64,000 bases of DNA from Serratia nevei (GCF_037948395.1 NZ_CP149940.1:5022001-5086000), one strand, 5' to 3'; shown: positions 1 through 11,620, numbered from the stretch's first letter. The notes: a model not told the origin generated them from the letters alone. A program made the numbers and translations.

Positions 1-72
1 GCCGTGGGCATTGATGAAATCGGCAGCGATCCCCGCCTGCGCTGCCGCCTGATCGATACGCTTACGATCCAT
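1..72 (-). CDS. malQ: 4-alpha-glucanotransferase (amylomaltase), N-terminus only
   Basis: Only the first 24 codons are in the window, reading off its left edge. They encode MDRKRIDQAAAQAGIAADFI and then NAHG, which closely resembles the start of E. coli MalQ. MalQ transfers glucanyl units between maltodextrins in the cytoplasm, producing longer chains for MalP. The start lies 9 bp beyond the malP stop codon, so the two genes form the usual malPQ operon transcribed from the malP promoter. Identification rests on the short N-terminus plus position, so it is firm in context but the gene's integrity cannot be judged. Confidence 0.9.
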   Translation of the reverse strand, partial: MDRKRIDQAAAQAGIAADFINAHG

Positions 73-81
73 TCGCTCTCC

Positions 82-2487
82 TTAACGTTTGGCTTGCCAG
101 ATGCGCTGCTGGTAATCGCGAATCGAGCGATCCGAGCTGAACATGCCGACGCGCGCAGTGTTAAGGATAGTCCGCCGCGTCCATTCGTCCCGGTCGCGGT
201 ACAGTTCGTCGACCCGGCGCTGCGCCTGGCAGTACGAGGCGAAGTCCGCCAGCACCAGATAGGGATCGCCGCCTTCCAGCAGGCTGTGCAGCATCATGTC
301 GAACGCGTGCTTGTCGCCGTGGCTGAACGCGCCGCTCGCCAGCTCGTCCAAAATCGCCTTCAGGTGCTTGTCTTTCTTGCGGTAGCTGAGCGGATCGTAG
401 CCCTTCGCCAGTATCGCCTTCACCTGCTCCACGGTATTGCCGAAGATAAAGATATTGTCTTCGCCCACCTGCTCGGCGATTTCGACGTTGGCGCCGTCCA
501 GCGTGCCGACCGTCAGCGCGCCGTTCAGCGCCAGCTTCATGTTGCCGGTGCCGGAGGCCTCTTTACCGGCGGTGGAGATCTGCTCGGAGATATCCGCCGC
601 CGGGATCATCAGTTCGGCCACCGACACGCGGTAGTCGGGAATGAACGCCACTTTCAGGCGATCTTTCACCAACGGATCGTTATTGATCTTCTCGGCCGCC
701 TGGTTGATCGCGTAAATGATGTTTTTCGCCAGGTAGTAGCCCGGCGCCGCCTTGGCGCCGAACAGGAAGACGCGCGGTACGATGTCCAGATTCGGGTTGT
801 CGCGCAGCTGGCGATACAGCGACAGGATGTGCAGCAGGTTCAGGTGCTGGCGTTTGTACTCGTGCAGACGCTTGATCTGCACGTCGAAAATTGCGTCCGG
901 GTCGAGCGTCAACCCCATCACGCCGTGCACGTAATGGGCCAGCGCCACCTTGTTGTCGCGTTTGATCTGCTGATAACGCTGGCGGAACGCCGCGTCGTCG
1001 GCGAATTTTTCCAGCCCGCGCAACGCGTCGAGATCGTTCGCCCATTCCACCTTCAGCGTCTCGTCGATCAGGCCCGACAGCGCCGGGTTGCACTGTTTCA
1101 GCCAGCGGCGCGGCGTGATGCCGTTGGTGACGTTATGGAATTTGTTCGGCCACAGCTGGTGATATTCCGGGAACAGATCTTTCACCACCAGATCCGAGTG
1201 CAGCTGAGCCACGCCGTTGACCGCAAAGCCGCTGACCACGCACAGGTTGGCCATGCGCACCTGCTTGTTGTGATGCACCGCCAGTTTGGCCCACACCGCC
1301 TCGTCGCCCGGCCAGTGCTTATCCACCTGCTTTTTGAACCTGGCGTTGATCTGTTTGATGATGGAGAAATGGCGCGGCAGCAGGCTGCGCACCAGTTTTT
1401 CATCCCAGCACTCCAGCGCTTCCGGCATCAGGGTGTGGTTGGTATAGGCGAAGGTGTTGCTGGTGATCGCCCAGGCCGCCTCCCACTCCAGCTGGTGTTC
1501 GTCCAGCAGAATACGCAGCATTTCCGGAATGGCGATGGTCGGGTGGGTGTCGTTCAGCTGGATCACTTCGTACTTCGGCAGCTCTTCAATCTTGCGGCCG
1601 GCCTGATGGTGCTTGCGCAAAATGTCCGCCACCGAGCAGGCGCACTGGAAATACTGCTGCATCAGGCGTAGGCGCTTGCCGGCCTGATGGTTGTCGTTCG
1701 GGTAGAGCACCTTGGTCAGCTTGTCGGCTTCTACGCCCTGCTTCTCCGCCTGCAGGAATTTGCCGTCGTTGAAATCGCTCAGGTTGAACGGATGCTGATG
1801 GGTCGCCTGCCACAGGCGCAGCGGCTGCGCCACGCCGTTGCGATACCCCAGCACCGGCAGATCCCAGGCTTCGCCGCGCAGGGTGAAGGCCGGGCGCCAC
1901 AGTTCGCGGCCGTCGGCCTGCTTTTCCAGCTTGCCGCCGATGCCTACATCCACCGCCAGCGCGGCGTTGTGGCGGAACCACGGGTAGCTCTCGCGCTGCC
2001 AGTTATCCGGCGCCTCTTGCTGCTGCCCGCCCTGGAACGACTGGCGGAACAGCCCGTACTGGTAGTTCAGCCCATAGCCGGTGGCCGGTTGCTCCACCGT
2101 CGCCATCGAGTCGAGGAAACAGGCCGCCAGGCGCCCCAGCCCGCCGTTGCCCAGCGCCGGATCGGTTTCCTGCTCCAGCAAATCCGCCAGCTTGACGTTC
2201 TGCTCCGCCAGCGCCTGCTCGACGGTGTCGTACCAGCCCAGGTTGATCAGGTTGTTCGCCGTCAGCCGGCCGATCAGAAACTCCATCGAGATGTAGTTCA
2301 CGTGGCGCAGCGGTTTGGCGCTTTTGCGCGGCGCCGGCTGCGCGGCCAACTGCTCGGCCAGCGCCGCACTGACGGCTTCCCACCATTGATGCTGCGTCAT
2401 CTGCTGTGCGGAACTGAGGCCGAACCGTTGCCACTGGCGGGCAAGCGCCGCCAGAAAAGCATCCTTCTTGAGCGTAGGCTGTGACAT
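82..2487 (-). CDS. malP: Maltodextrin phosphorylase
   Basis: Encodes 801 residues, close to the ~797 of E. coli MalP. The enzyme phosphorolyses alpha-1,4 maltodextrins to glucose-1-phosphate in the cytoplasm, with pyridoxal phosphate as cofactor. The family signatures are present: [16 protein letters not shown] near residue 110, [20 protein letters not shown], and [14 protein letters not shown] near residue 645, where the lysine carries the cofactor. The glycogen-type phosphorylase glgP is also present at 16.4-18.9 kb; this copy is assigned to malP because it is followed at once by malQ and faces malT. MalT-box-like sequence lies upstream, as expected for maltotriose/MalT control. Confidence 0.97.
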   Translation of the reverse strand: MSQPTLKKDAFLAALARQWQRFGLSSAQQMTQHQWWEAVSAALAEQLAAQPAPRKSAKPLRHVNYISMEFLIGRLTANNLINLGWYDTVEQALAEQNVKLADLLEQETDPALGNGGLGRLAACFLDSMATVEQPATGYGLNYQYGLFRQSFQGGQQQEAPDNWQRESYPWFRHNAALAVDVGIGGKLEKQADGRELWRPAFTLRGEAWDLPVLGYRNGVAQPLRLWQATHQHPFNLSDFNDGKFLQAEKQGVEADKLTKVLYPNDNHQAGKRLRLMQQYFQCACSVADILRKHHQAGRKIEELPKYEVIQLNDTHPTIAIPEMLRILLDEHQLEWEAAWAITSNTFAYTNHTLMPEALECWDEKLVRSLLPRHFSIIKQINARFKKQVDKHWPGDEAVWAKLAVHHNKQVRMANLCVVSGFAVNGVAQLHSDLVVKDLFPEYHQLWPNKFHNVTNGITPRRWLKQCNPALSGLIDETLKVEWANDLDALRGLEKFADDAAFRQRYQQIKRDNKVALAHYVHGVMGLTLDPDAIFDVQIKRLHEYKRQHLNLLHILSLYRQLRDNPNLDIVPRVFLFGAKAAPGYYLAKNIIYAINQAAEKINNDPLVKDRLKVAFIPDYRVSVAELMIPAADISEQISTAGKEASGTGNMKLALNGALTVGTLDGANVEIAEQVGEDNIFIFGNTVEQVKAILAKGYDPLSYRKKDKHLKAILDELASGAFSHGDKHAFDMMLHSLLEGGDPYLVLADFASYCQAQRRVDELYRDRDEWTRRTILNTARVGMFSSDRSIRDYQQRIWQAKR

Positions 2488-2578
2488 AAGGAAAACTCTC
2501 TATCCAGTAAGTGGGTCAAATTGCCGCTATCGTGCCGGTGAGAAAGCCTGACGGCATCATCCCGCCTGGGGATTAGCT

Positions 2579-2588
2579 GGGGAGGAGG
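2579..2588 (+). promoter_or_regulatory. MalT box upstream of malP
   Basis: GGGGAGGAGG is an exact match to the published MalT box form GGGGA(T/G)GAGG. A second GGATGA-type core reads on the minus strand at about 2557-2563. Both sit within 110 bp of the malP start, where MalT activates malPQ in E. coli. The match is seen directly; function is inferred. Confidence 0.7.
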
Positions 2589-2791
2589 ATTGGGGCGTAG
2601 CTGGAATTGTGATCTCAGGCACTTTTTGACTCCCTTGCAACGATGCAAAAAAGCCCGCCAACGCGTGCGGCGAGCACTGAGAACGTTAACCATGACGTTA
2701 GCACAAGTATTCGCACTGCTGAAGTTTTGTCCATGGCCGGAAATGCGATCTGCAACCGCATCGCCGCGCGCCGGCGCCAAACGTAAAAAAG

Positions 2792-2807
2792 TGTGATCGA
2801 TAGCAAC
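2792..2807 (+). promoter_or_regulatory. Possible CRP site upstream of malT
   Basis: TGTGATCGATAGCAAC has a perfect left CRP half-site and a weak right half resembling, from memory, that of the E. coli malT CRP site. It lies about 140 bp before the malT start. CRP control of malT is established in E. coli; this particular site is inferred. A weaker similar sequence occurs at 2608-2623. The rest of the 460-bp malP-malT gap (2488-2947) shows no gene. Confidence 0.4.
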
Positions 2808-2947
2808 TTAACTCCAAGCCGATGCGGAAGCTTGTTGCAATACGTTTAGGGTTGGCAGAAGTTAGGGGGAGCTATTAATTACGAACCATAAAATAATTAG
2901 CGCCACTCCAATCCCGGCGGGAACCGCGATTTATACCCTGGAATACT

Positions 2948-5662
2948 ATGCTGATCCCATCAAAACTGAGCCGCCCGGTACGGCTGCAAAATACCGTGAT
3001 CCGCGATCGCCTGCTGGCCAAACTGGCCAGCGCGGGCAACTATCGCCTGACACTGGTCAATTGCCCGGCGGGATACGGGAAAACCACGCTGATCGCCCAA
3101 TGGGCGGCCGGCAAGGCCGATCTGGGCTGGTATTCCCTGGATGAGAGCGACAACCAGCCGGAGCGCTTCGCCAGCTACCTGATCGCCGCGCTGCAGCAGG
3201 CCAGCGGCGGCCGCTGCGTCAAGAGCGAGGCACTGAGCCAGAAGCATCAGTACGCCAGCCTGTCGGCGCTGTTCGCCCAGCTGTTTATCGAGCTGGCCGA
3301 CTGGCACCAGCCACTGTACCTGGTGATCGACGACTACCACCTGATCACCAACGACGCCATCCACGAAGCCATGCGCTTTTTCCTGCGCCATCAGCCGGAA
3401 AACCTGACGCTGATCCTGCTCTCGCGCACCCTGCCGCCGCTCGGCATCGCCAATCTGCGGGTGCGCGATCAGCTGCTGGAAATGGGTACGCAGCAGCTGG
3501 CGTTTACCCATCAGGAAGCCAAACAGTTCTTCGACTGCCGCCTGGCGGCGCCGATGGAGCAGCAGGACAGCAGCCGCCTGTGCGACGAAGTCGAAGGCTG
3601 GGCCACCGCGCTGCAGCTGATCGCGCTGTCGGCCCGCCAGTCCGCCTCGTCGGCCCAGCTGTCGGCCAAGCGCCTGGCGGGGCTGAACGCCAGTCACCTG
3701 TCCGACTACCTGGTGGACGAAGTGCTGGATCACGTCGATGCCGATGCGCGCGCCTTCCTGCTGCGCTGTTCGGTGCTGCGCTCGATGAACGACGCGCTGA
3801 TCGTGCGGCTGACCGGCGAAGACAACGGCCAGCAGCGGCTGGAGGAGCTGGAGCGCCAGGGGCTGTTTATCCACCGCATGGACGACACCGGCGAATGGTT
3901 CAACTTCCACCCGCTGTTCGCCTCTTTCCTGCGCCAGCGTTGCCAGTGGGAACTGGCGCTGGAGCTGCCGAGGTTGCACCGCGCCGCCGCCGAAGGCTGG
4001 CTGGCGCTGGGATATCCGGCAGAGGCCATTCACCATGCGCTGGCGGCCAGCGACGTCAGCATGCTGCGCGATATCCTGCTGCAACACGCCTGGTCGCTGT
4101 TCCACCACAGCGAACTGGCCTTGCTGGAAGAGTGCCTCAACGCGCTGCCCTATGAGCGCCTGATCCAGAATCCCAAGCTGGCGCTGCTGCAGGCCTGGCT
4201 GGCGCAGAGCCAGCACCGCTACGGCGAGGTCAACACTCTGCTGGAGCGCGCCGAGCGCACCATGCGCGAACAGAAAATCGAGATAGACCAAACGCTGCAC
4301 GCCGAGTTCGACGCCCTGCGCGCACAGGTGGCGATCAACGCCGGCAAACCGGAAGAGGCCGAACGGCTGGCGACCGAAGCGTTGAAATTCCTGCCGCTAT
4401 CCAGCTATTACAGCCGCATCGTCGCCACCTCGGTGACCGGCGAAGTGCACCACTGCAAGGGCGAGCTGGCGCGCGCGCTGCCGATGATGCAGCAAACCGA
4501 GCAGATGGCGCGTCGCCATCAGGCCAACCATTACGCGCTCTGGGCGCTGCTGCAGCAGAGCGAAATCCTCATCGCCCAGGGCTTCCTGCAGGCCGCTTAC
4601 GAAACCCAGGACAAGGCGTTCGAACTGATCCGCGAGCAGCACCTGGAACAGCTGCCGATGCACGAGTTCCTGCTGCGCATTCGCGCGCAGATCCTGTGGT
4701 CGTGGTCGCGGCTGGACGAGGCGGAAGACGCGGCGCGCACCGGGCTGAAAATCCTGGCCAACTACCAGCCGCAGCAACAGCTGCAGTGCATCGCCATGCT
4801 GGCCAAATGCTCGCTGGCGCGCGGCGATCTGGACAATGCCAATACTCACCTGCAGCGCTGCGAAACCCTGCTGCACGGCGCCCACTACCATCGCGACTGG
4901 CTGACCAACACCGACAAGTCGCGGGTGATCCACTGGCAGATGACCGGCGACACCGCCGCCGCCGCCCAGTGGCTGCGCCACACCGAAAAGCCCGGCATGG
5001 CGGATAACCACTTCACGCAGGGCCAGTGGCGCAACATCGCGCGGGTGCAGATTCTGCTCGGCCAGTATGACGAGGCCGGCGTGGTGCTGGATGAACTGAA
5101 CGAGAACGCCCGCCGGCTGCGGCTGGTGAGCGATCTCAACCGCAACCTGCTGCTCAGCAACCAGCTGTACTGGCTGCAAGAGCGCAAGGGCGAAGCGCAG
5201 CAGGCGTTGATCGAAGCGCTGTCGCTGGCCAACCGCACCGGCTTTATCAGCCATTTCGTCATCGAGGGCGAAGCGATGGCGCAGCAGCTGCGCCAGCTGA
5301 TCCAGCTCAACACGCTGCCGGAGCTGGAACAGCATCGCGCCCAGCGCATCCTGCGCGACATCAACCAGCATCATCGGCACAAGTTCGCGCATTTTGACGA
5401 GAACTTCGTCGATAAGCTGCTGACCCACCCGCAGGTGCCGGAGCTGATCCGCACCAGCCCGCTCACCCAGCGCGAATGGCAGGTGCTGGGGCTGATCTAT
5501 TCCGGCTACAGCAACGACCAGATCGCCGGCGAGCTGGACGTGGCGGCCACCACCATCAAGACGCACATCCGCAACCTGTACCAGAAGCTCGGCGTGGCTC
5601 ATCGCCAGGAGGCGGTGCAGCAGGCGCAGCAGCTGCTGAAGATGATGGGGTACGGCGCCTGA
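2948..5662 (+). CDS. malT: ATP-dependent maltose regulon activator MalT
   Basis: Encodes 904 residues, close to the ~901 of E. coli MalT, which activates the maltose regulon when bound to maltotriose and ATP. The Walker A motif AGYGKTTL lies at residues 41-48 (STAND-type NTPase), followed by a long helical-repeat sensor region. A LuxR/GerE helix-turn-helix fills the last ~69 residues ([20 protein letters not shown], then [16 protein letters not shown]). The gene is divergent from malPQ. Its TGA stop is only 3 bp from the convergent ulaF stop, with no terminator hairpin between them. Confidence 0.97.
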   Translation: MLIPSKLSRPVRLQNTVIRDRLLAKLASAGNYRLTLVNCPAGYGKTTLIAQWAAGKADLGWYSLDESDNQPERFASYLIAALQQASGGRCVKSEALSQKHQYASLSALFAQLFIELADWHQPLYLVIDDYHLITNDAIHEAMRFFLRHQPENLTLILLSRTLPPLGIANLRVRDQLLEMGTQQLAFTHQEAKQFFDCRLAAPMEQQDSSRLCDEVEGWATALQLIALSARQSASSAQLSAKRLAGLNASHLSDYLVDEVLDHVDADARAFLLRCSVLRSMNDALIVRLTGEDNGQQRLEELERQGLFIHRMDDTGEWFNFHPLFASFLRQRCQWELALELPRLHRAAAEGWLALGYPAEAIHHALAASDVSMLRDILLQHAWSLFHHSELALLEECLNALPYERLIQNPKLALLQAWLAQSQHRYGEVNTLLERAERTMREQKIEIDQTLHAEFDALRAQVAINAGKPEEAERLATEALKFLPLSSYYSRIVATSVTGEVHHCKGELARALPMMQQTEQMARRHQANHYALWALLQQSEILIAQGFLQAAYETQDKAFELIREQHLEQLPMHEFLLRIRAQILWSWSRLDEAEDAARTGLKILANYQPQQQLQCIAMLAKCSLARGDLDNANTHLQRCETLLHGAHYHRDWLTNTDKSRVIHWQMTGDTAAAAQWLRHTEKPGMADNHFTQGQWRNIARVQILLGQYDEAGVVLDELNENARRLRLVSDLNRNLLLSNQLYWLQERKGEAQQALIEALSLANRTGFISHFVIEGEAMAQQLRQLIQLNTLPELEQHRAQRILRDINQHHRHKFAHFDENFVDKLLTHPQVPELIRTSPLTQREWQVLGLIYSGYSNDQIAGELDVAATTIKTHIRNLYQKLGVAHRQEAVQQAQQLLKMMGYGA

Positions 5663-5665
5663 GAG

Positions 5666-6355
5666 TCAGCGCTGGCCGTAATAGGCGCCGGCGCCATGTT
5701 TGCGGCTGAAATGCTTTTCCAGCAGATAGTCATCGATCCGCCGTAGGTCGGGGTTAATATCCCGGCTGATCCACGCCATTTTCGCCACCTCCTCCAACAC
5801 CACGGCGTTATGCACCGCCTCATCCGGCGTCCTTCCCCAACTGAACGGGCCATGCTGATACGCCAGGATACCGGGAACGTGCAACGGTTCACGCCCTTTC
5901 AGGGTTTCGATAATCACCCGACCGGTGTTCAGCTCATATTCCCGCGCCACCTCTTCCGCCGTCAGCCCGCGGGTACAAGGAATATCGCCGGAAAAATAGT
6001 CGGCGTGGGTGGTGCCGAGCACCGGTATCGCTTCCCCTGCCTGCGCCCAGGCGGTGGCATGGGTGGAGTGCGTATGCACCACACCGCCGAGTTGAGGGAA
6101 TGCCCGGTACAGCGCCAAATGCGTCGGCGTATCGGACGAAGGCCGCAGTTGCCCCTCAACAACCTCACCTCGCGCATTCACCACCACCATATCCTCAACC
6201 CGCATCGTTTCATAAGGTACGCCGCTGGGTTTGATCACCACCAGCCCACTGGCCCGATCGATGCCGCTGACATTGCCCCAGGTATAGGTCACCAGCCCGT
6301 GCTCAGGCAACGCCATATTGGCTCGGTACACCTGACTTTTCAGTTGCTCCAGCAT
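5666..6355 (-). CDS. ulaF: L-ribulose-5-phosphate 4-epimerase
   Basis: Encodes 229 residues of the AraD/UlaF class II aldolase-like family. It epimerises L-ribulose-5-phosphate to D-xylulose-5-phosphate, the last step of anaerobic L-ascorbate use before the pentose phosphate pathway. Zinc ligands are visible in [12 protein letters not shown] (His94, His96) with a third His in YQHGPFSWG further on; the acidic residue in RPSSDTPTH is also conserved. AraD and SgbE paralogues share this fold; ulaF is chosen because it is the last gene of a complete ulaABCDEF operon, 1 bp from ulaE. Confidence 0.92.
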   Translation of the reverse strand: MLEQLKSQVYRANMALPEHGLVTYTWGNVSGIDRASGLVVIKPSGVPYETMRVEDMVVVNARGEVVEGQLRPSSDTPTHLALYRAFPQLGGVVHTHSTHATAWAQAGEAIPVLGTTHADYFSGDIPCTRGLTAEEVAREYELNTGRVIIETLKGREPLHVPGILAYQHGPFSWGRTPDEAVHNAVVLEEVAKMAWISRDINPDLRRIDDYLLEKHFSRKHGAGAYYGQR

Positions 6356-6356
6356 G

Positions 6357-7211
6357 CTACCTCCTTATTTCCAACCCGGCCTCGACCATGCGTTCAACCA
6401 CCCAGGCACGCGCCTCCCGCACCGCCCGCAGCGGATCGTTCGCTTTCTCGCTCCACATCTCAAGCAGATAGGGACCACGATAGCCGCTCGCAAGCAACGT
6501 TTCGAAACAGCGTACGAAATCCACTACGCCCTCGCCGAACGGTACATTCTTAAACTCCCCCGGCCGCGTATCCTTAACGTGTACCGCCACGATATGTCCG
6601 CGCCCGGCCATGAGCTCCATCGGCACATCGTTGTCCCAGGCAGACAAGTTGCCGATATCCGGGTATAGCTGAAACCACGGGTTATTCAGGTAGTGGGCAT
6701 AGCCCAACGCCTTGCTGATCGAGTTCATCAGCGGATAGTCCATGATTTCCATCGCCAGCATGACCTGAGCACGGCTGGCCATCTCTACCGCCTGCACCAA
6801 TCCGGCGCGGAAACGGGTGCGGGTCTGCGCAGTAGACTGCTGGTAATAAACGTCATACCCGGCCAGTTGGATCACCCGGATGCCGGTATCCTGCGCCAGC
6901 CGAATAGCTTTTCGCACGATATCCAGTCCTCGGTCGCGCGTCGTGTCGTCTTCACTGCCCAACGGAAAACGCCGGTGGGCGCTGAGGCATAAAGAAGGCA
7001 CGCGCACACCGCTCGCCGCAACGGCGCTAACCAACGCGAGCCGCTGTTCAACGCTCCAGTCCAGCCGCGCCAGGCGGCCGTCGCTTTCATCGATCGACAT
7101 TTCAACGAAATCGAATCCCAACTCACCCGCCAGTTGCAGGCGCGTCAGCCAGTCCTCGCCCGGCGGCAACGCTTTCTCATAGATGCCCAACGGCACGGAT
7201 TTGTGCAACAT
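6357..7211 (-). CDS. ulaE: L-ribulose-5-phosphate (L-xylulose-5-phosphate) 3-epimerase
   Basis: Encodes 284 residues, equal to E. coli UlaE. It is a TIM-barrel sugar-phosphate epimerase that converts L-xylulose-5-phosphate to L-ribulose-5-phosphate. The N-terminus [20 protein letters not shown] and segments such as [18 protein letters not shown] and [13 protein letters not shown] are characteristic of UlaE/SgbU. Metal-binding acidic and histidine residues fall in [23 protein letters not shown] and [11 protein letters not shown]. Its stop is 1 bp from the ulaF start, so the two are probably translationally coupled. Confidence 0.93.
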   Translation of the reverse strand: MLHKSVPLGIYEKALPPGEDWLTRLQLAGELGFDFVEMSIDESDGRLARLDWSVEQRLALVSAVAASGVRVPSLCLSAHRRFPLGSEDDTTRDRGLDIVRKAIRLAQDTGIRVIQLAGYDVYYQQSTAQTRTRFRAGLVQAVEMASRAQVMLAMEIMDYPLMNSISKALGYAHYLNNPWFQLYPDIGNLSAWDNDVPMELMAGRGHIVAVHVKDTRPGEFKNVPFGEGVVDFVRCFETLLASGYRGPYLLEMWSEKANDPLRAVREARAWVVERMVEAGLEIRR

Positions 7212-7220
7212 AACCGCTCC

Positions 7221-7877
7221 TCAGCCCCACCGCTGGGCGATGACACGTTTAAATTCCCGCGCCGCCGCGACCGGATCGGCGGCATCACGAATGCTGCGCC
7301 CGGCGATAAAGACATGGATGGGAATACCTTGGAACAGAGGCAAATCCTCCAGCGCCAGTCCGCCGGTGACCGTCACCTTAAAACCCATCTCGCTCAGGCG
7401 ACGAACCGCGCGAATATCGTCATCGCTCCAGGATACCCCCGCCGCCTGCGCGTCACGGCTGCGGTGATACACCACCTGACCAATTCCCGCTTCACGCCAC
7501 GCCTGCGCCTGTTCCCAGGTCCAGAACCCCGTCAGTTCTATCTGCACGTCACCACCGAACTCATGTGCCACCTGCAGCGCGCCCTTGGCCGTATTGATGT
7601 CAGCGCAGCAGATCACCGTGATCCAATCGGCATGCGCCTCGAAGCATATTCGCGCCAAAATCTGACCCGCATCGGCGATTTTTGCGTCCGCCAACACGAT
7701 GCGATCCGGATACAGCGCTTTTAAATCGCGTACGGCTCGCACGCCTTCCGCCACGCACAAAATAGTGCCGACTTCGATGATGTCGACTTCGGCCGCGATC
7801 AGGCGAATCGTGTCGTAAGCCGCAGCCATGGACAGGTTATCCAGCGCCACCTGCAACATCGGTAAATGCGTGTTCAT
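7221..7877 (-). CDS. ulaD: 3-keto-L-gulonate-6-phosphate decarboxylase
   Basis: Encodes 218 residues (E. coli UlaD 216) of the orotidine monophosphate decarboxylase superfamily. It decarboxylates 3-keto-L-gulonate-6-phosphate to L-xylulose-5-phosphate. The first strand carries QVALDNLSM with the conserved Asp, the second [14 protein letters not shown] with the conserved Glu, and the third the [10 protein letters not shown] segment with the catalytic Lys/Asp. The phosphate-binding segments VTGGLALED and [10 protein letters not shown] near the C-terminus are intact. It sits between ulaC and ulaE with gaps of about 10 bp. Confidence 0.94.
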   Translation of the reverse strand: MNTHLPMLQVALDNLSMAAAYDTIRLIAAEVDIIEVGTILCVAEGVRAVRDLKALYPDRIVLADAKIADAGQILARICFEAHADWITVICCADINTAKGALQVAHEFGGDVQIELTGFWTWEQAQAWREAGIGQVVYHRSRDAQAAGVSWSDDDIRAVRRLSEMGFKVTVTGGLALEDLPLFQGIPIHVFIAGRSIRDAADPVAAAREFKRVIAQRWG

Positions 7878-7889
7878 TGGTTGTCTCCT

Positions 7890-8360
7890 TCAATTCGCCG
7901 CCGCCGTAGACGTTTTGTCGATCAACGCCAATACCTCGCTCGCGTGGCGACAGGCCCGCAAGCGATCGAAATTCGCCTCATCTTCAAACAGGTTCACCAC
8001 TTGCATGATCCCCACCTCCTGATGCGTTTTGGCGTCCACCGCCGCCATGGTGATCAAGATGTCTATCGGATCGTTATCCTCATCACCGAAACACACCGGC
8101 GTCTTCAGGGTGACCAAGGCGAAGCCTGTTTTCAGCACCCCTTCCTCCGGCCGGCCGTGCGGCATCGCCAGGCCCGGCGCCAGCACGAAGTAAGGGCCGT
8201 GCCGTTCGACGCCGGCCAAAATGGCGTCAAAATAGCGGGGCTCCACCACGCCGGCGGCCACCAGCAGATCGACCCCCAGCCGCACCGCCTGGCGCCAGTC
8301 GGCAGCCTCCGCCTGCAGTTGGATAGCGTTATTCTGCGCCAACGAATCGCTCAGCTTCAT
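7890..8360 (-). CDS. ulaC: PTS L-ascorbate EIIA component
   Basis: Encodes 156 residues of the mannitol/fructose-type EIIA family. It passes phosphate from HPr to UlaB during ascorbate uptake. The phospho-accepting histidine is His68 in the segment [16 protein letters not shown]. It is the third gene of the ula operon, 10 bp from ulaB, and lies in the cytoplasm. Confidence 0.95.
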   Translation of the reverse strand: MKLSDSLAQNNAIQLQAEAADWRQAVRLGVDLLVAAGVVEPRYFDAILAGVERHGPYFVLAPGLAMPHGRPEEGVLKTGFALVTLKTPVCFGDEDNDPIDILITMAAVDAKTHQEVGIMQVVNLFEDEANFDRLRACRHASEVLALIDKTSTAAAN

Positions 8361-8370
8361 GACTCGCTCC

Positions 8371-8679
8371 TCACTGCTTCAAATCTTGCGGAAAATGCGC
8401 GCCGATGACGTCCATCAGCTTCGGGCCGAAGTCCGCCGCCGAGAGCATATTGCGTACCCCGACCACGTATTTGTTGCCGCTGACGACGATTTCATCCGCG
8501 ACATGGGTGGAAGCAATGATGATGTCAGCCCCATTCAACTCGGATTTGTATTCCCCCACCGCACAGCTGTTGACCGAATGATCCACGCCTTGCTGCGTTA
8601 AAAATTGGTCGACTTTCATTTTCATGATCATGGAACTGCCTTGTCCGCAACCGCATACCGCCAGGATTCGTACCGTCAT
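8371..8679 (-). CDS. ulaB: PTS L-ascorbate EIIB component
   Basis: Encodes 102 residues starting at [20 protein letters not shown]. The start is placed three codons inside the longest open frame because this N-terminus matches that of E. coli UlaB. Cys9 in the first loop is the phosphorylated residue; a second cysteine at position 11 replaces the Asn I recall in E. coli. The protein transfers phosphate to ascorbate as it passes through UlaA. It is flanked by ulaC and ulaA. Confidence 0.95.
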   Translation of the reverse strand: MTVRILAVCGCGQGSSMIMKMKVDQFLTQQGVDHSVNSCAVGEYKSELNGADIIIASTHVADEIVVSGNKYVVGVRNMLSAADFGPKLMDVIGAHFPQDLKQ

Positions 8680-8693
8680 AATCTGCACTCCTA

Positions 8694-10091
8694 TTAACGT
8701 GACGCCGATTCAACCGATTGTTTTTCAGCATCTTCTTCCGCACGCAGGGTGCGTCCGGCGAAGAACATGTACAGCAGGGCGATAACGATCACCACGCCCA
8801 TAAACCACAGGCCCAGACTCAGCCCTTGCATCAGCGGCGGCGCCAGAATCGACCAGTCCGCCATGCCCATCCAGGCACTTAGCCCAGTCAGTTTGATGGC
8901 CCACACGCAGCCGAAGATCTCTATCATTCCCATCACCAGACAGATCTTCATCGCCGCGCGCCAGCCACCAAAGTGGTTAGCGAATACGCCGATGGTGGCG
9001 TTAGAAAAGAACATGGGAATGAAACCGGGAATAATCATGATGGAAGAGCCAAGCGCTAACAGTATGCCGACGGCGATCAGTTGGCCGATGGTGCCCCACA
9101 TAAAACCCCACACCACGGCGTTGGGCGCGAAGCTATAAATGGCGGCACAGTCGATGGCCAGTACCGCGCCGGGGATCAGACGTTGGGAAATGCCGTTAAA
9201 GGCCTCGGTCAATTCGGCGACGAACATGCGCACGCCCTGCACGATGATGAAAATCGCCACCGCGAACATCAGCCCGGTTTGCAGGATATAGATGCTCCAG
9301 TGAGTTTTACCGGCCATCGCCTGCAGAGTGTCCAAGCCGAACGAGCACAGAATGATGCCGAAAAACAGCGTCATCACGATGGCGGTGGACACGATGTTGT
9401 CATGGAAAATGTTCAGCCACCCAGGCAGCTTCAGATCTTCTACGCTGTCCTCTTTTTTACCGAGATACGGCGCGGCCTTGTATGCCAGCCACGAAGCGAA
9501 CTGCTGTTGGTGCCCAATGGAGAAACCGCTGTTTTCCGTTACCGCCTGCGTCGGTTTGAACATCATGTTGGAGGTGATGCCCCAGTACAGTGAAGCCAAG
9601 AGCGCACTGCACAATACCGTCGTCCACATGCCGTAACCCAGAATGTAGAAAAATACCGCGATCAGCCCAACTTGCTGAAACATGATGTGGCCAGTGAGCA
9701 TAATGGTGCGGATGCCGGTGATGCGCCTCAACAACACGTAGAGTATGTTCAGCGCCAATGCCAGCAAGACCGCGTAGCCGACCCAACTATAGGCGTCCCC
9801 CATACGTTCGATGGTGGCCATCATCGAGGCATAGGTATCTGAAATCGCCCCGTTGATGCCGTATACCTCGGACAACTTCGCCACAACGGGTTTGAACGTG
9901 CCGGTCAGGATGCCGGAGCCGGCCTGCAATAACATGAAACCGATAATGGTTTTGATCGTGCCTTTGATAATGACCGCCGCGCTTTTGCGCAGCAACGTGT
10001 AACCCAACAGCGTAACCAACCCCAACAGCAGCGGTGCATTGGTCATCACCTGGTTAAAAAAGACGGTGAAGATGGTGTAAAGAGTTTCCAT
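8694..10091 (-). CDS. ulaA: PTS L-ascorbate permease EIIC
   Basis: Encodes 465 residues, the same as E. coli UlaA, an integral inner-membrane permease with about 11 membrane segments. The start [20 protein letters not shown] is preferred over an upstream Met 18 codons earlier because it matches the family and has a good ribosome binding site (GGGAGAG) just before it. Conserved stretches include [20 protein letters not shown] and [12 protein letters not shown]. It is the first gene of ulaABCDEF, and two operator-like palindromes lie upstream. Confidence 0.96.
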   Translation of the reverse strand: METLYTIFTVFFNQVMTNAPLLLGLVTLLGYTLLRKSAAVIIKGTIKTIIGFMLLQAGSGILTGTFKPVVAKLSEVYGINGAISDTYASMMATIERMGDAYSWVGYAVLLALALNILYVLLRRITGIRTIMLTGHIMFQQVGLIAVFFYILGYGMWTTVLCSALLASLYWGITSNMMFKPTQAVTENSGFSIGHQQQFASWLAYKAAPYLGKKEDSVEDLKLPGWLNIFHDNIVSTAIVMTLFFGIILCSFGLDTLQAMAGKTHWSIYILQTGLMFAVAIFIIVQGVRMFVAELTEAFNGISQRLIPGAVLAIDCAAIYSFAPNAVVWGFMWGTIGQLIAVGILLALGSSIMIIPGFIPMFFSNATIGVFANHFGGWRAAMKICLVMGMIEIFGCVWAIKLTGLSAWMGMADWSILAPPLMQGLSLGLWFMGVVIVIALLYMFFAGRTLRAEEDAEKQSVESASR

Positions 10092-10151
10092 ACGGCTCTC
10101 CCGAAAAGGTTGGCATGCAGGTAACGCCTTCACCATACCAATCACAATAAA

Positions 10152-10182
10152 TCACAAAAAGATCATAAATGATTATTTGTGA
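10152..10182. promoter_or_regulatory. Candidate UlaR operator, ulaA-proximal
   Basis: A 31-bp imperfect palindrome with outer arms TCACA (10152-10156) and TGTGA (10178-10182) and an inner ATCATAAATGAT. It is 61 bp before the ulaA start codon. A near-copy of the same length and spacing lies at 10384-10414 near ulaG. UlaR repression of both divergent promoters is established in E. coli; assignment here rests on the repeated sequence and its position. Confidence 0.7.
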
Positions 10183-10383
10183 ACAACCTCGCAAGTTAAA
10201 AATCAATTCCACTAACATTCAATGAATTAGACGACTTACACTTTATTACCTATTGAATTTAATAGCAGTTAATCAAACAAAAAGGAGAGAAAACGCCGGC
10301 GCAGCGCGTAAATCCTGCGGCGTTTACGTGTATTTCGATCGTTGTCAGTTGAAAAAAACGGTGCTAGATTCGATCAAAACACA

Positions 10384-10414
10384 TCACATAAAATCTTTAA
10401 ATGATTACTTGTGA
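10384..10414. promoter_or_regulatory. Candidate UlaR operator, ulaG-proximal
   Basis: Second copy of the palindrome at 10152-10182, sharing the outer TCACA and TGTGA arms and the AAATGATTA core. Centres are exactly 232 bp apart, about 22 helical turns. It ends 31 bp before the ulaG start. The rest of the 354-bp gap is AT-rich and has no gene. Confidence 0.7.
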
Positions 10415-10445
10415 TTTTATTATCACCACCAACGAGGAAAGACCC

Positions 10446-11510
10446 ATGAGTAAAGTCAACGACATCACCCGCGAGTCCTGGATATTGAACACCTTTCCCG
10501 AATGGGGCACCTGGCTGAACGAAGAGATAGAGCAGGAGAACGTCGCGCCCGGTACTTTCGCCATGTGGTGGCTGGGCTGCACCGGCATCTGGCTCAAGTC
10601 TGAAGAAGGCGCCAACCTGTGCGTCGATTTCTGGTGCGGCACCGGCAAGCAGAGTCACGGCAACCCGCAGATGAAAACCGGCCATCAAATGCAGCGCATG
10701 GCCGGGGTGCGTAAACTGCAACCGAACCTGCGCACCACCCCATTCGTGCTCGATCCGTTCGCCATTACCCAGCTCGACGCCGTGTTGGCCACGCACGATC
10801 ACAACGATCATATCGATGTGAACGTCGCGGCGGCAGTGTTGCAGAACTGCGCCCCCACCGTCCCGTTTATCGGGCCGCAAAGCTGCGTAGATATCTGGAT
10901 CGGCTGGGGCGTGCCGCCGGAGCGCTGCATCACCGTCAAACCTGGCGACGTGATAAAAATCAAAGACATTGAAATTCATGCGCTGGACGCCTTCGATCGC
11001 ACGGCACTCATCACATTGCCGGTGGAACAAAAAGCGGCGGGCGTTCTGCCGGACGGCATGGACCTGCGGGCGGTCAACTACCTGTTCAAAACGCCGGGCG
11101 GCAACCTTTATCACAGCGGCGATTCCCACTACTCCAACTATTACGCCAAGCACGGCAACGATCATCAGATCGATGTCGCCCTCGGTTCCTACGGCGAGAA
11201 CCCGCGCGGCATTACTGACAAGATGACCAGCGCAGACATCTTGCGCATGGCGGAATCGCTGAACGCCAAGGTCGTTATCCCCTTCCACCACGATATTTGG
11301 TCTAATTTCCAGGCAGATCCGCAGGAGATCCGCGTGTTGTGGGATATGAAAAAGGACCGGCTCAAGTACGGTTTCAAACCGTTTATCTGGCAGGTTGGCG
11401 GCAAGTTCATCTGGCCGCAGGACAAAGACAATCTGGAATATCACTACCCGCGCGGGTTCGATGATTGTTTCATCCAGGAACCCGACCTGCCCTTCAAGTC
11501 TTTCTTGTAA
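10446..11510 (+). CDS. ulaG: L-ascorbate-6-phosphate lactonase
   Basis: Encodes 354 residues from [20 protein letters not shown]; the start is inside the longest frame because it matches the family and follows GAGGAAAGACCC. It hydrolyses L-ascorbate-6-phosphate to 3-keto-L-gulonate-6-phosphate, the UlaD substrate. The metallo-beta-lactamase metal motif THDHNDHID is at residues 116-124, with further ligands in [17 protein letters not shown] and [11 protein letters not shown]. It is divergent from ulaA and precedes ulaR, as in E. coli. Confidence 0.97.
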   Translation: MSKVNDITRESWILNTFPEWGTWLNEEIEQENVAPGTFAMWWLGCTGIWLKSEEGANLCVDFWCGTGKQSHGNPQMKTGHQMQRMAGVRKLQPNLRTTPFVLDPFAITQLDAVLATHDHNDHIDVNVAAAVLQNCAPTVPFIGPQSCVDIWIGWGVPPERCITVKPGDVIKIKDIEIHALDAFDRTALITLPVEQKAAGVLPDGMDLRAVNYLFKTPGGNLYHSGDSHYSNYYAKHGNDHQIDVALGSYGENPRGITDKMTSADILRMAESLNAKVVIPFHHDIWSNFQADPQEIRVLWDMKKDRLKYGFKPFIWQVGGKFIWPQDKDNLEYHYPRGFDDCFIQEPDLPFKSFL

Positions 11511-11554
11511 TCAATCGGTGTTGCATACGGATGCGCGCTTTTGAACGGCAATGA

Positions 11555-11583
11555 TTCAAATCGTCAAACGGCGCGCATATAAT
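11555..11583 (+). promoter_or_regulatory. Candidate ulaR promoter
   Basis: A perfect -10 hexamer TATAAT (11578-11583) lies 17 bp after TTCAAA (11555-11560), a 4/6 match to the -35 consensus, and 37 bp before the ulaR start. This would give ulaR its own transcript, separate from ulaG. Confidence 0.5.
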
Positions 11584-11620
11584 CGAAGGCAACGACGTTT
11601 TTTCTCTCCACGGAGCCCGC

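Noticed and set aside
4..1671. 555-codon plus-strand frame opposite malP
   Set aside because: Composition is His/Gln/Arg-rich and mirrors malP codons; it is an antisense shadow common in GC-rich coding DNA. Similar long shadows at 2960-4300, 17013-18845, 37692-39341 and 45034-46566 were dropped for the same reason.
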